Shown here one piece after another: positions 44,314 through 53,709 of a DNA stretch of 64,000 nucleotides. Position 1 is the first letter of the stretch; every line of letters starts with the position of its first letter. Source of the DNA: Oncomelania hupensis. Its lineage: Eukaryota; Mollusca; Gastropoda; Littorinimorpha; Pomatiopsidae. The notes under the pieces were generated by a model. That model had not been told where the DNA came from and did not search any database. It saw only the letters and a list, made by a program, of their open reading frames with translations. The stretch spans positions 564,937-628,936 of the forward strand of contig CM072526.1 of assembly GCA_036898135.1 (NCBI GenBank), given 5' to 3'. Both the position numbers and the translations under genes were made by a program.

Positions 44314-44976
44314 CTATTTCTGCCCCACCTCTCCCTCAACCACACTCATACCATCAGTCGCCAGAAAATATCTCTTTCCATCAATCATCAAGTGATCAAA
44401 AATCATTGACACATTTTGCCCAGTCGCTTTCTTCTCCTTCATAATGCTGGCCAGTTTCTTCCTGATTTCTCTGACTCCTTTGGAAAAATCCTCCCCAATG
44501 AATATAGTTGTCCCTTTCAGTTTCTGTTTAGCTTTTAAAATAGCAATCTTTTGTTTGTAGAAAGCAAACTTTGCAATGATGGGGGAGTTGGGGTGGGAGC
44601 CCACACGATGCACTCTATCAAAAACAATATCCTCAGCAAATTCCAATTTATCAGTACACAATTCTCTCAATCTCTCTTCACAGTCTTTGTTTGTTTCACC
44701 ATTCTCTTTGTTCAGCCCATAAATCAACAAATTATTTCTTCTGGACCTGTTTTCTTGATCGTCTGATTGTTTTTCCAGGGTACTGACACAATTCATCAAT
44801 TTCTCAACATGTTCTCTAAGCGAAACATTTTCTGTCTGCAAATCACTGACCTGTTCTTTTAGCTCGCTCATTTCTTCTTGTAATTTGCCAACGTTGTCTC
44901 TAATCGCTTGCATGTCCGCCTTCACGTCGTCCAGTTTTCCGTTCACCGAGGTGTCCATGTCGTTCAACTTGACCAT
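44314..44976 (-). CDS. LINE B ORF1, N-terminally truncated (220 codons open)
   Basis: Contains a coiled coil (KLQEEMSELKEQVSDLQTEN, VEKLMNCVSTLEKQ), then ENRSRRNNLLIYGL, DRVHRVGSHPNSPIIAKF, FIGEDFSKGVREI and MIFDHLMIDGKRYF, all in the same order as the second half of LINE A ORF1. This is the L1-ORF1p-like RNA-binding region. The hydrophobic segment and 2A-like motif of LINE A are absent because the copy is 5'-truncated at about 45019; the methionine at 44976 is internal. Confidence 0.85.
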   Translation of the reverse strand: MVKLNDMDTSVNGKLDDVKADMQAIRDNVGKLQEEMSELKEQVSDLQTENVSLREHVEKLMNCVSTLEKQSDDQENRSRRNNLLIYGLNKENGETNKDCEERLRELCTDKLEFAEDIVFDRVHRVGSHPNSPIIAKFAFYKQKIAILKAKQKLKGTTIFIGEDFSKGVREIRKKLASIMKEKKATGQNVSMIFDHLMIDGKRYFLATDGMSVVEGEVGQK

Positions 44977-45019
44977 AATGTCGGCTAAAGACGGGTCGCT
45001 GGTGGAGATGTTTAGCTTG

Positions 45020-45086
45020 CACAGAGAGACAGAGACAGAGAGAGAGACAGACAGATAGAGACAGACAGAGACTGAGACAGAGAGAC
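45020..45086. repeat. Purine-rich (GACAGA)n tract next to LINE B 5' end
   Basis: Reads cagagagacagagacagagagagagacagacagatagag and continues in kind. On the LINE coding strand this is a CT-rich repeat. Confidence 0.85.
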
Positions 45087-45181
45087 ATTCTGGCAGACCA
45101 TTAACATCTCTCTTTTCAACAGAGGGTTTCTATAAAAATAAAATAAAATAAAATAATGAAACGGCACAATCTGAAACTCAC

Positions 45182-45340
45182 AGTGTAAAATGCAGGTTTA
45201 TTTGGGTCAGATGTCAGAGGGTAGCGAACTTTGATCCCACAGGTGTTGACCCCATTAGTGCTGCCAGTGTTGCTGACCTCAAAGTAGCTCAGTGCCTCTG
45301 TACTGCCTATCAGCAAGCAGTCCACGTAGTTGTTTGGTGG
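45182..45340 (-). CDS. Cadherin gene, exon 10 (type B)
   Basis: A 159-bp exon between tttcag and gtgagt on the minus strand. It is open in phase 0 and encodes a segment starting PPNNYVDCLLIGSTEALSYF and ending PNKPAFYT. The closing YT-donor arrangement and length match exon 4 (60498-60656), so it encodes the second half of a cadherin repeat. It is separated from exon 9 by an 11.3-kb intron full of transposons. No later exon was found to the left in the window. Confidence 0.7.
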
Positions 45341-45601
45341 CTGAAAAAAATAAAACATACATCACATGATATTATAACACAACAGCAACTAAATTGCTGC
45401 AAATGCACTTTTCCTGTGCAGTCAATTTATGTTAAAATATAAGGAAGTTTTACCAGTGGACATTTAGAAAATATAAATTAACACGAGCAGTGAGAGATAA
45501 GTTCCACCCATTCAATGGTGGGGGGTAAAACAAAAAACTGTTAACAATTTATTTAAACAAAACTACTAAACAAAAAAAGTAGCAAAAACTGTATTTCAAT
45601 A

Positions 45602-45623
45602 CAGTGGAACCTCCGGTATACGA
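45602..45623. repeat. Left terminal inverted repeat of the pogo-like element
   Basis: cagtggaacctccggtatacga, the inverse of 53066-53086 over about 20 bp with one or two differences. Confidence 0.8.
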
Positions 45624-45649
45624 CCGTCCAAAATCTGAGAAAAAACGGT

Positions 45650-47357
45650 TGTCACAGGGCAGCTGTGAAGAAAGCCATGTAGTCTGTGTGTGAAGAGTAT
45701 AGGGGCGGGGGTGGTACTGCGTGTTGCTGCATTCGTGATTATTGTTGTCTCGGGAGCGTGCAAAGCGTGGTAAACAGCATACGCCGGTTTAGGCCAGGTT
45801 AGGAATTTGCTCACTATAGTCAGAACGTGTTTGACAGCAGTACAGTGTAGGGGTGTTTGTCTAGTGCTCTGTGGTTTTGCTGTGTTCTGGAATTAGGGTG
45901 GAACGGATATTAACGAATAATAGTATCTGGTTCTGAGAAGAATACTAGTTTAAAGATTGCCAATTTCTAAAGTGATACGCTCGGTTGGAGTGTGGTTGTA
46001 GAAAAGCAAGTCTCTTGGTAGTGTGGTAGGTAGTATTGAGGTATTGTCTACTACGGGAACTACACACTACCGGATTACCCTAATTGGATGTACTTTCGTA
46101 GACGAGCAGTGGAGAAGGGGCTACGGGGTGCGGTTACATCGAACCGTGTGGGTTAGTGCAATGGTGGTTTTTCCTCACTGTGCCAGTGACCAAGGGCCGG
46201 CTGTTGGGGTGTTGAATGATAGCTGTGTGTGAGACAGGAGGAAGGATGAGAATGGTTGCACTGAGGAGAGGCAGAAGAAAGGAAGAGTGCGACTGAAAGA
46301 GGGAGAATGAGGGAGAAGAAAGGGGGTGGAGTGTGATGAAGGTAGGATGGAAGTGGTTGCTGTTGTTGTCGTTGGGGATGCTTGATGTGAATAATGTGTT
46401 GATGGTTATTTGTATTCATTTGCAGCATCGTTCATTCCAGGCATTCATGATTTCATTGAATTGTATAATATGTATTTGATTCAAGTGACGATAACAGTAG
46501 AAAGCGAGAGAGAGTCAAGGACAGGGGAAATAGACTGCAGTTGGACCCCTCAAGTGGCAGAAGTTTAGTGGAGTAGCGTAGTGAGAGTGGGGGGGGAAAG
46601 TGTGATGGAGGGAGGGGGACAGAATCGAGAACATGACATTTACGATGCGACAAGCATGTTACAGGTTCGTCAAGGATTGTCGTTGAGGACTGAATTCGAG
46701 GCTTGAGGACGAGGATCGAGTTCGAGGTTCGCAGCTCAACGTTCGTCAATCCGCCAGTTCGTCGCTGGATAACGTGAGGCAGCAACGACGACGACACTTG
46801 GTCAAGTGGACCAAACCTCATCAACATCGCCATTCGTTTGTCTACCACCTCTGTTGTCAGCGCCATCATCATCACTCCATCATCATCGTCAGTGGCGACC
46901 GCGGGTGGCAACGCTCCTTCGTTTGGACGTCAACGGAAGGGAGTGGATACTTTTGAGGAGACTTTACCAGGGACTGCATTTCGCCAGGTGGGCCCGTTTT
47001 GTGTTGTCCCTCTCCTACGCTTAACCCCCCTGTCTGTTTGTTAACACGTGCCTCGGACTTTGGCTGTGCACGTTCGATTTGAGGACGTTGGTCGATTATC
47101 GACCCCCGATCACCCACGAACCATTGCATCGTTCCATTGACCCATTGATTGTTCCATTACCATTTCTTCGTTTCATGTGTAAATGTTGTATGTGTATGAG
47201 TGTGTGGTATGAATGAATAAATAGCTTGAAAGTTGTATATTATTTGTTGTGTTTTCATCCCTTCACGTCTGCGGGAAACTGTCATTCTTTCTGGGTTGTC
47301 TGCGTGTGTAAGTTGTTTGTTTGTGGCGTCTGCCCAGGGGGAGTCGTGGCGGTGACA
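45650..47357 (+). repeat. 5' LTR (1,708 bp)
   Basis: Starts tgtcacagggcagctg and ends gtggcggtgaca. All internal landmarks recur in the 3' LTR at a constant offset of 4,977 bp, so there are no indels; I saw no substitutions by eye. A polyadenylation-type gaatgaataaatag lies near 47210. The short frames inside it are repeated in both LTRs and are not genes. Confidence 0.95.
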
Positions 47358-47378
47358 TTTGGTGGAGATGCCGGGGAT
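47358..47378 (+). promoter_or_regulatory. Probable primer-binding site
   Basis: tttggtggagatgccgggg directly follows the LTR. The TGG at 47360 would pair with the CCA end of a tRNA primer. The tRNA was not identified. Confidence 0.55.
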
Positions 47379-47736
47379 GGTGTGAGTGTGCCCAGACGTG
47401 AAGTTGTCTCGTAACTGTCTTGTGGCGTCCGAGTGTGTGAGGCGTGATTCGGTGAGAGTGTGCACCCCAGCGGGTGGTTGGAGGGAGTCGGGTCGCTGTT
47501 TAGCGGAGGCTCACAGCCGGCCAAGGTTCGACCACACGTGAGGGGAAGGCACCGTTGCACTCTCCATCCGGTTCGCTACCTTGCGGGCCAGTTTCCACTG
47601 TTTGAGTGGGAGGAGGTGGGTGATAGGTAGGAAGGTAGTTTAGTTAGGTAGTTAGTATCTAAGGCTAGGCTAAGTTAGGTAGGGTTGTAGGACTTTGACT
47701 TGTTGTTGTTGGTTGTTGTTGCTTTCCTTAAGCAGG

Positions 47737-50571
47737 ATGGCATCGATCGAGGAGACTGAAGGAGTGTCACCGATCGCGGCTCGTACGCGTTCTCGCGTGG
47801 GTGTCACGATGGACGAGCGCACGGCGGCAGCAGCTGATACGGGAGTCAGCGACTTACCTTTTACGATCGAGCAACGGAGATCGCCGGTCAGGTCATCGCG
47901 TCGTGGGTCAGCAGACGAGGAGTCGTCGACGATGGAAGCCAGAGACACAGTGAGTGATCCTTTTGTGACGGGATTTGGCGCGACTGGCGGGATGTCGACG
48001 GGCGCCGACGTCTACGGAGATCAAGATCGCCTGAGCGACGCAACGAGGCCGAAGAGGTTCGAGACCAACCCCTACCGTTCAGTCTACAAGGTCGAGGCGG
48101 CACCGACGCCGAGGACGGGACCATTCGCGGACGAGACGCCGATGGAGCGGATCCTGAGACTCGCCAAGCGCGAAGGACTGAAGGGCCAGGCAGCGTTAGA
48201 CTACGCAATAGACCAAGCGGCTAGGGAGGAGGAGGCAAACCGGAGAGAGCGGGCGAGCCGGGAAGACGCCGAGTTGAGGGTCAGCGAAAGAGACGCAGAC
48301 CGGAGGCTGAGAGAGAGGGAGATGGAACACGAACTAGCGATGGCGCAGCTTAGGTTGCAGGAAGGCGCCGGAAACCGCAGGAATCGTCAACCCGAGTTCG
48401 AGACGGTAAAACTCCGGTTGCCATTCTTCGAGGATAAGGACGACCTCGAGACCTACTTGTGCCAGTTCGAGCGTTTTGCCAAGGCTCAAGACTGGAAGAA
48501 GGACACGTGGGCTATTCGCTTGGGGACCTTGCTGAAGGGGAAGGCGAGGGAAGTTTACGTTGGTTTGAATGAGGACGACTCTGCCGACTACGAGATCCTG
48601 AAGGCAGCGTTGTTGGTGCGTTTCAACCTGACGGCCGAGACGTATCGCAAGAAGTTTCGCCAGCTAAGAAGGGAGCCACCAGAGACTTTCAAACAGTATC
48701 TGCGGAAGTCAGAGTTGTTCCTGGAACGCTGGATGGGACTAGCGAACAAGAAGGCCACGTATGCGGACTTACTGGACTTGGTGCTGATGGAGCAGATGAT
48801 CAACGGTATGACGCCAGAACTGGTCACGTTCGTGCGCGAGCGCAACCCAGCAACGGTGGAGGAGGCCGCGACGTTGGCACAGCAGTACGTCGACGCCAGA
48901 GCCGGGACCAGCCTACGTTTCCCACCGCGTCAACCCTTTACGCCAAGGGACAAGAGCGAGGGCCGCGAGCCAGCGGGACCGCGACCCAACTCGCCTGACA
49001 AGCGGGTGTGCTACACTTGCGGACAGAAAGGGCACTTGAAGCGGGATTGTCCGAAACGCGGCGAGCGAAGTGGGGGAGCGTTGCGCATCTTGAAGGAGGC
49101 AGGCAAGAGGGGAGATCCTCGGTTCCAGAGCCAAGTGGTAGTGGAAGGTGTTCCGCTGACGGCTGTGAGGGACACGGGGGCCGACTTGATTTGCCTGAGG
49201 AAAGGAGAGGTTGCCAACCTTGTCTACACGGGACGCACGCGGCGTGTCGGATTCGCCATTCGCCAGCTATCCAAGTCTCTGCCGACAGCGTGGGTACAGT
49301 TGGAGTCACCGTTCTACACCGGGAGAGTGGAGGTAGTGGTGGTACCCGACCTGATCTACCCAGTGGTGATCGGCAACTGGGCGAGGACGGAACGGCAACC
49401 AGACACAGCACTGCCAGTGTTCGTCGAGGGAACCGCAGAGTGTTGCGCCGTGCAGACGCGAGCGCAAGCAGCCAGAGAGACAGACGCTGCGGAACCAGTG
49501 GTAGTCGGACCGAGCAAGAGCGTCGTCGCGACGCCGAAGGAGATGCGCCAACTGGAAGACGGCGAGCTTGCGAAAGTACGACAGCTAGCAGACCGGAAGG
49601 CAGGAAAGGAGAAGCGAGGCAAGGGGCAAGTGGCATTTGTCTGGAAGCGGGGCCTGTTGTACCGCGAGTATACAGGACAGGACAAAGTGGATCACAGCCA
49701 GTTGGTGGTACCAGCCAAGCTTCGATCGGAGGTACTACGCACGGGACACGACACACCTATGGCTGGACATCTAGGAGCCCAGCGGACCCTGGATCGCGTG
49801 TGGGCCGAGCACTACTGGCCAGGGATGTGCCGTGATGTGAGAAAGTACTGTGCTTCATGCGACGTGTGCCAGCGAACGACGCCAAAGGGGAGAGCCAGGA
49901 AGGTACCAGTGCAGAGAGTCGGCAAGAACAGGAAACCGTACCACACGATCGTGCTGAAACGCTACGTAGAACGTAGAGCGGGACCAGAGGCGACGGTGGC
50001 AGTGGTGTTGGACCAGGCGGGAACAGAGGGAACGTCGGACATCAGTGATCAGGGCACTGTACCACCGATACCGCTACGAGCAAGCGAAGGACCAGAAGAT
50101 GTACGGATAGACACGGAGCTGTCTGCACTACATGAGAGAGCACTGCCGCTAACCAACCTGGGCGAGTGCGAGGTGGTGTCGACCGACGACGACCCCGTTC
50201 GTGTACATCAGCGTCCGCTACCATTTTCACAAATGGGAGTCGCCAAGGGTGAAGTGGAACCGATGCTGGAGTCGGGAGTTGTCGAGTCGTGTACATCGCC
50301 GTACAGCGCACCGATCGTGCGGGTAAGGAAGAAGGGAGAGGTCAACAGGACGGATGACTGCCAGAAAAACTTGGATGACGTGAAGAGAGCGCTGACAAGT
50401 GAGCCAGTGGTAAAGCTACCAGTATTGGACGAGGAGTTCATCCCGAGAACGAACGCACCTCAACAGTGCCAGACTCACCCGGTGGGCTATGCAGTTGCAG
50501 GCGTACGTCTTCACCGTTCGACCAATTCCAGGGAGAGACAACATAGAAGCGGATTTCCTCAGCAGATCTGA
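47737..50571 (+). CDS. Gag-pol-like polyprotein lacking catalytic cores (944 codons)
   Basis: ATG 47737 (MASIEETEG) is preferred over the upstream ATG 47695. In order: a charged coiled region; capsid-like gag (LRLPFFEDKDDLETYLCQFE, FNLTAETYRKKFRQLRRE); a CCHC knuckle CYTCGQKGHLKRDC (about residue 425); protease VRDTGADLICL (about 479); an integrase-type H2C2 zinc finger (HDTPMAGHLGAQRTLDRVWA, CASCDVCQR, about 670-712); an integrase C-terminal end (LKRYVERRAGPEA, about 741); and then an RT N-terminus (VHQRPLPFSQMGVAK, SPYSAPIVRVRKKG, about 823-867). The integrase DDE core, most of RT and most of RNase H are absent. The frame ends at 50569-50571; the true RNase H end (PIPGRDNIEADFLSRS) continues in a shifted frame to 50587. 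It can supply at most gag and protease functions. Confidence 0.9.
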   Translation: MASIEETEGVSPIAARTRSRVGVTMDERTAAAADTGVSDLPFTIEQRRSPVRSSRRGSADEESSTMEARDTVSDPFVTGFGATGGMSTGADVYGDQDRLSDATRPKRFETNPYRSVYKVEAAPTPRTGPFADETPMERILRLAKREGLKGQAALDYAIDQAAREEEANRRERASREDAELRVSERDADRRLREREMEHELAMAQLRLQEGAGNRRNRQPEFETVKLRLPFFEDKDDLETYLCQFERFAKAQDWKKDTWAIRLGTLLKGKAREVYVGLNEDDSADYEILKAALLVRFNLTAETYRKKFRQLRREPPETFKQYLRKSELFLERWMGLANKKATYADLLDLVLMEQMINGMTPELVTFVRERNPATVEEAATLAQQYVDARAGTSLRFPPRQPFTPRDKSEGREPAGPRPNSPDKRVCYTCGQKGHLKRDCPKRGERSGGALRILKEAGKRGDPRFQSQVVVEGVPLTAVRDTGADLICLRKGEVANLVYTGRTRRVGFAIRQLSKSLPTAWVQLESPFYTGRVEVVVVPDLIYPVVIGNWARTERQPDTALPVFVEGTAECCAVQTRAQAARETDAAEPVVVGPSKSVVATPKEMRQLEDGELAKVRQLADRKAGKEKRGKGQVAFVWKRGLLYREYTGQDKVDHSQLVVPAKLRSEVLRTGHDTPMAGHLGAQRTLDRVWAEHYWPGMCRDVRKYCASCDVCQRTTPKGRARKVPVQRVGKNRKPYHTIVLKRYVERRAGPEATVAVVLDQAGTEGTSDISDQGTVPPIPLRASEGPEDVRIDTELSALHERALPLTNLGECEVVSTDDDPVRVHQRPLPFSQMGVAKGEVEPMLESGVVESCTSPYSAPIVRVRKKGEVNRTDDCQKNLDDVKRALTSEPVVKLPVLDEEFIPRTNAPQQCQTHPVGYAVAGVRLHRSTNSRERQHRSGFPQQI

Positions 50572-50609
50572 CCCTGTGGAAGTTTAGGTTTTGAACTCTC
50601 CGTAGGTTC

Positions 50610-50626
50610 GTCTTGGGAGGGGGGTG
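50610..50626 (+). promoter_or_regulatory. Polypurine tract
   Basis: cttgggaggggggtg lies immediately before the 3' LTR, the expected site for plus-strand priming. Confidence 0.7.
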
Positions 50627-52334
50627 TGTCACAGGGCAGCTGTGAAGAAAGCCATGTAGTCTGTGTGTGAAGAGTATAGGGGCGGGGGTGGTACTGCGTG
50701 TTGCTGCATTCGTGATTATTGTTGTCTCGGGAGCGTGCAAAGCGTGGTAAACAGCATACGCCGGTTTAGGCCAGGTTAGGAATTTGCTCACTATAGTCAG
50801 AACGTGTTTGACAGCAGTACAGTGTAGGGGTGTTTGTCTAGTGCTCTGTGGTTTTGCTGTGTTCTGGAATTAGGGTGGAACGGATATTAACGAATAATAG
50901 TATCTGGTTCTGAGAAGAATACTAGTTTAAAGATTGCCAATTTCTAAAGTGATACGCTCGGTTGGAGTGTGGTTGTAGAAAAGCAAGTCTCTTGGTAGTG
51001 TGGTAGGTAGTATTGAGGTATTGTCTACTACGGGAACTACACACTACCGGATTACCCTAATTGGATGTACTTTCGTAGACGAGCAGTGGAGAAGGGGCTA
51101 CGGGGTGCGGTTACATCGAACCGTGTGGGTTAGTGCAATGGTGGTTTTTCCTCACTGTGCCAGTGACCAAGGGCCGGCTGTTGGGGTGTTGAATGATAGC
51201 TGTGTGTGAGACAGGAGGAAGGATGAGAATGGTTGCACTGAGGAGAGGCAGAAGAAAGGAAGAGTGCGACTGAAAGAGGGAGAATGAGGGAGAAGAAAGG
51301 GGGTGGAGTGTGATGAAGGTAGGATGGAAGTGGTTGCTGTTGTTGTCGTTGGGGATGCTTGATGTGAATAATGTGTTGATGGTTATTTGTATTCATTTGC
51401 AGCATCGTTCATTCCAGGCATTCATGATTTCATTGAATTGTATAATATGTATTTGATTCAAGTGACGATAACAGTAGAAAGCGAGAGAGAGTCAAGGACA
51501 GGGGAAATAGACTGCAGTTGGACCCCTCAAGTGGCAGAAGTTTAGTGGAGTAGCGTAGTGAGAGTGGGGGGGGAAAGTGTGATGGAGGGAGGGGGACAGA
51601 ATCGAGAACATGACATTTACGATGCGACAAGCATGTTACAGGTTCGTCAAGGATTGTCGTTGAGGACTGAATTCGAGGCTTGAGGACGAGGATCGAGTTC
51701 GAGGTTCGCAGCTCAACGTTCGTCAATCCGCCAGTTCGTCGCTGGATAACGTGAGGCAGCAACGACGACGACACTTGGTCAAGTGGACCAAACCTCATCA
51801 ACATCGCCATTCGTTTGTCTACCACCTCTGTTGTCAGCGCCATCATCATCACTCCATCATCATCGTCAGTGGCGACCGCGGGTGGCAACGCTCCTTCGTT
51901 TGGACGTCAACGGAAGGGAGTGGATACTTTTGAGGAGACTTTACCAGGGACTGCATTTCGCCAGGTGGGCCCGTTTTGTGTTGTCCCTCTCCTACGCTTA
52001 ACCCCCCTGTCTGTTTGTTAACACGTGCCTCGGACTTTGGCTGTGCACGTTCGATTTGAGGACGTTGGTCGATTATCGACCCCCGATCACCCACGAACCA
52101 TTGCATCGTTCCATTGACCCATTGATTGTTCCATTACCATTTCTTCGTTTCATGTGTAAATGTTGTATGTGTATGAGTGTGTGGTATGAATGAATAAATA
52201 GCTTGAAAGTTGTATATTATTTGTTGTGTTTTCATCCCTTCACGTCTGCGGGAAACTGTCATTCTTTCTGGGTTGTCTGCGTGTGTAAGTTGTTTGTTTG
52301 TGGCGTCTGCCCAGGGGGAGTCGTGGCGGTGACA
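50627..52334 (+). repeat. 3' LTR (1,708 bp)
   Basis: Same length and landmarks as the 5' LTR, ending gtggcggtgaca, then the duplication acggt. Confidence 0.95.
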
Positions 52335-52551
52335 ACGGTCTTATAATAGAGGTGGTCTTATACCGGAAACAAGGGGTGGGGTGGGGTGGGTGGGAAGGGG
52401 GTCAGGCTCGGAGGGGTATGTAGTCATAATTTTCACACTCACCAGCATGTATTCTCTGACAAAGGAAACTGTAAAACATGTTTCATTTTTAGCTTTGTCT
52501 TTTATTCACAACTTCAAAAATAGAAAACAGTCGAACCACTGCCAGACGCGT

Positions 52552-52761
52552 TCATCCAAGTCTGTCAGTGCAGAAGATCTCAGTTTCGATGTTTCCCTTT
52601 TCGCCACTTTCTCCACTCTCCCATCGTAGTTTCACAGATTCCTTATCCTTTATGATGAGCTGAATTTGGGTCTTCCCAACGTCTAAACGTCTTGCAATAG
52701 ACAAACCACTCTCCCCATTTTCACTTCTTTCAATCACTTTCATTCTCTCTGCCAAACTCAA
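52552..52761 (-). pseudogene. pogo/Tigger transposase N-terminal helix-turn-helix remnant
   Basis: Encodes SLAERMKVIERSENGESGLS and IARRLDVGKTQIQLIIKDKE, which match the psq-type HTH DNA-binding region at the start of pogo/Tigger transposases and CENP-B. The catalytic DDE domain is gone. It lies in the right part of the TA-flanked element 45602-53086, supporting its classification. Confidence 0.75.
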
Positions 52762-53637
52762 AACGTTGCTCTTGCGCGACGCAATTTTGACAGCCAGTGT
52801 AGGCGAGTAATGTCCATTATTTGCGAACCGGAAATAGCAGACAACAGCAGGCGTACACTAACATGAGAGAAAAAACGAAAGGTACAGACAGCAAATTAAC
52901 TGATATCTCTTTTAAATTGCCCTAAGAGGGTCGTATAAAGGGCTTAAGACACGGTCGCTGGTCGCATAAACGAGGTTGTCGCATACCAGAGGTCATTTAT
53001 TATTGGAAGTGAATCCGTCAGAAGTTTTCAGGTCACATAACGGAGGGAGTCGTATACCAGAGAGCCGGATACCGGAGGTTCCACTGTACTACCAATAGCA
53101 TCACCAATACTCCGCATGATCCTATCCTATCCTGTAACCCGAAGGTCGTTGGGGCACCACAGATGATTGCTTAACCAGCGTACTCCATCTTTCTCTGTCT
53201 TCAGCAGCCCTCATGGCTTCGCTCAGTGTCAAGCCAGCCCTTTCTCGAATGTTGTCCTCCCACCTCTTTTTCTGTCTTCCTCTTCTTCTGCCTCCTTATA
53301 ACATGCCTTGCAGGATGGTATTCGCAAGGCCTGATGTTCTTGTAATGTGGCCATACAATCAGTTTCCCTTTCTTCACCACTGTGAGCATGTCATCATATT
53401 GTCCAATGGCTAGAGTGATGGTCTGATGGACTTTGTTATTGGTGATGTGCTGAGTATAGGAAATGCTCAGAAATCTTCTGTAGCACCTCATCTCCATGCT
53501 TTTTATTCTTCGTTGTAGATCTGCTGTGAGGATCCATGTTTCACAAGCATATAGGAAGATGGAGATGACAAGGGAGTGCAGCAGCCTTACCTTGGAAAGT
53601 AGATTGATGGTCTTGTCTTTCCAAATGGCCTTCAACC

Positions 53638-53709
53638 TGCGTCTGCGCCCTGAGATGCTGCCAGCATAAATATGTGTGCCTTACAAGTGGACATCATCAT
53701 CATCATCAA
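53638..53709 (+). repeat. Short SINE-like element with (ATC)n tail, copy 2
   Basis: 72 bp: tgcgtctgcgccctgagatgctgcc, then agcataaatatgtgtgccttacaagtgg, then acatcatcatcatcatcaa. It interrupts RTE sequence that is continuous in other copies and is bounded by CAACC at 53633-53637 and 53710-53714. It matches 27317-27381. Confidence 0.65.

Larger units (their letters stand above)
41013..45019 (-). mobile_element. LINE B: relative of LINE A, truncated at both ends
   Basis: Minus-strand LINE with ORF1 (44314-44976) and ORF2 (about 41013-44187), in the same order and spacing as LINE A. The 3' end is lost at the (ATC)n tract (about 41013). The 5' end stops within ORF1 at about 45019, immediately next to a CT-rich tract (45020-45086 on the coding strand). 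Confidence 0.9.
45650..52334 (+). mobile_element. LTR retrotransposon, Gmr1-like order, non-autonomous
   Basis: 6,685-bp element with LTRs at 45650-47357 and 50627-52334 (each 1,708 bp, TGTCAC...GTGACA), target duplication ACGGT at 45645-45649 and 52335-52339, a primer-binding-like TGG site just after the 5' LTR and a polypurine tract before the 3' LTR. One long frame carries gag, protease, integrase-terminal and RT-terminal sequence. Its catalytic cores are missing. It interrupts a pogo-like DNA element in a cadherin intron. Confidence 0.9.
45602..53086. mobile_element. pogo/Tigger-like DNA element, split by an LTR element
   Basis: Left terminus CAGTGGAACCTCCGGTATACG (45602) and right terminus ccggataccggaggttccactg (ending 53086) are inverted repeats, flanked by TA (45600-45601 and 53087-53088). 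Without the LTR element the unit is about 795 bp. It retains only a transposase N-terminal HTH piece, so it is an internally deleted, non-autonomous derivative. TA duplication and this terminus type are typical of the pogo branch of Tc1/mariner. Confidence 0.8.

Noticed and set aside
46153..47129. Several 60-152 codon frames, repeated at 51130-52106
   Set aside because: They occur identically in both LTRs at the same offset and have no conserved domain; LTRs are non-coding.
48938..49756. 272-codon minus-strand and 275-codon plus-strand frames within the gag-pol gene
   Set aside because: Shadow frames of a GC-rich gene; the composition and lack of domains contrast with the clear gag-pol frame.
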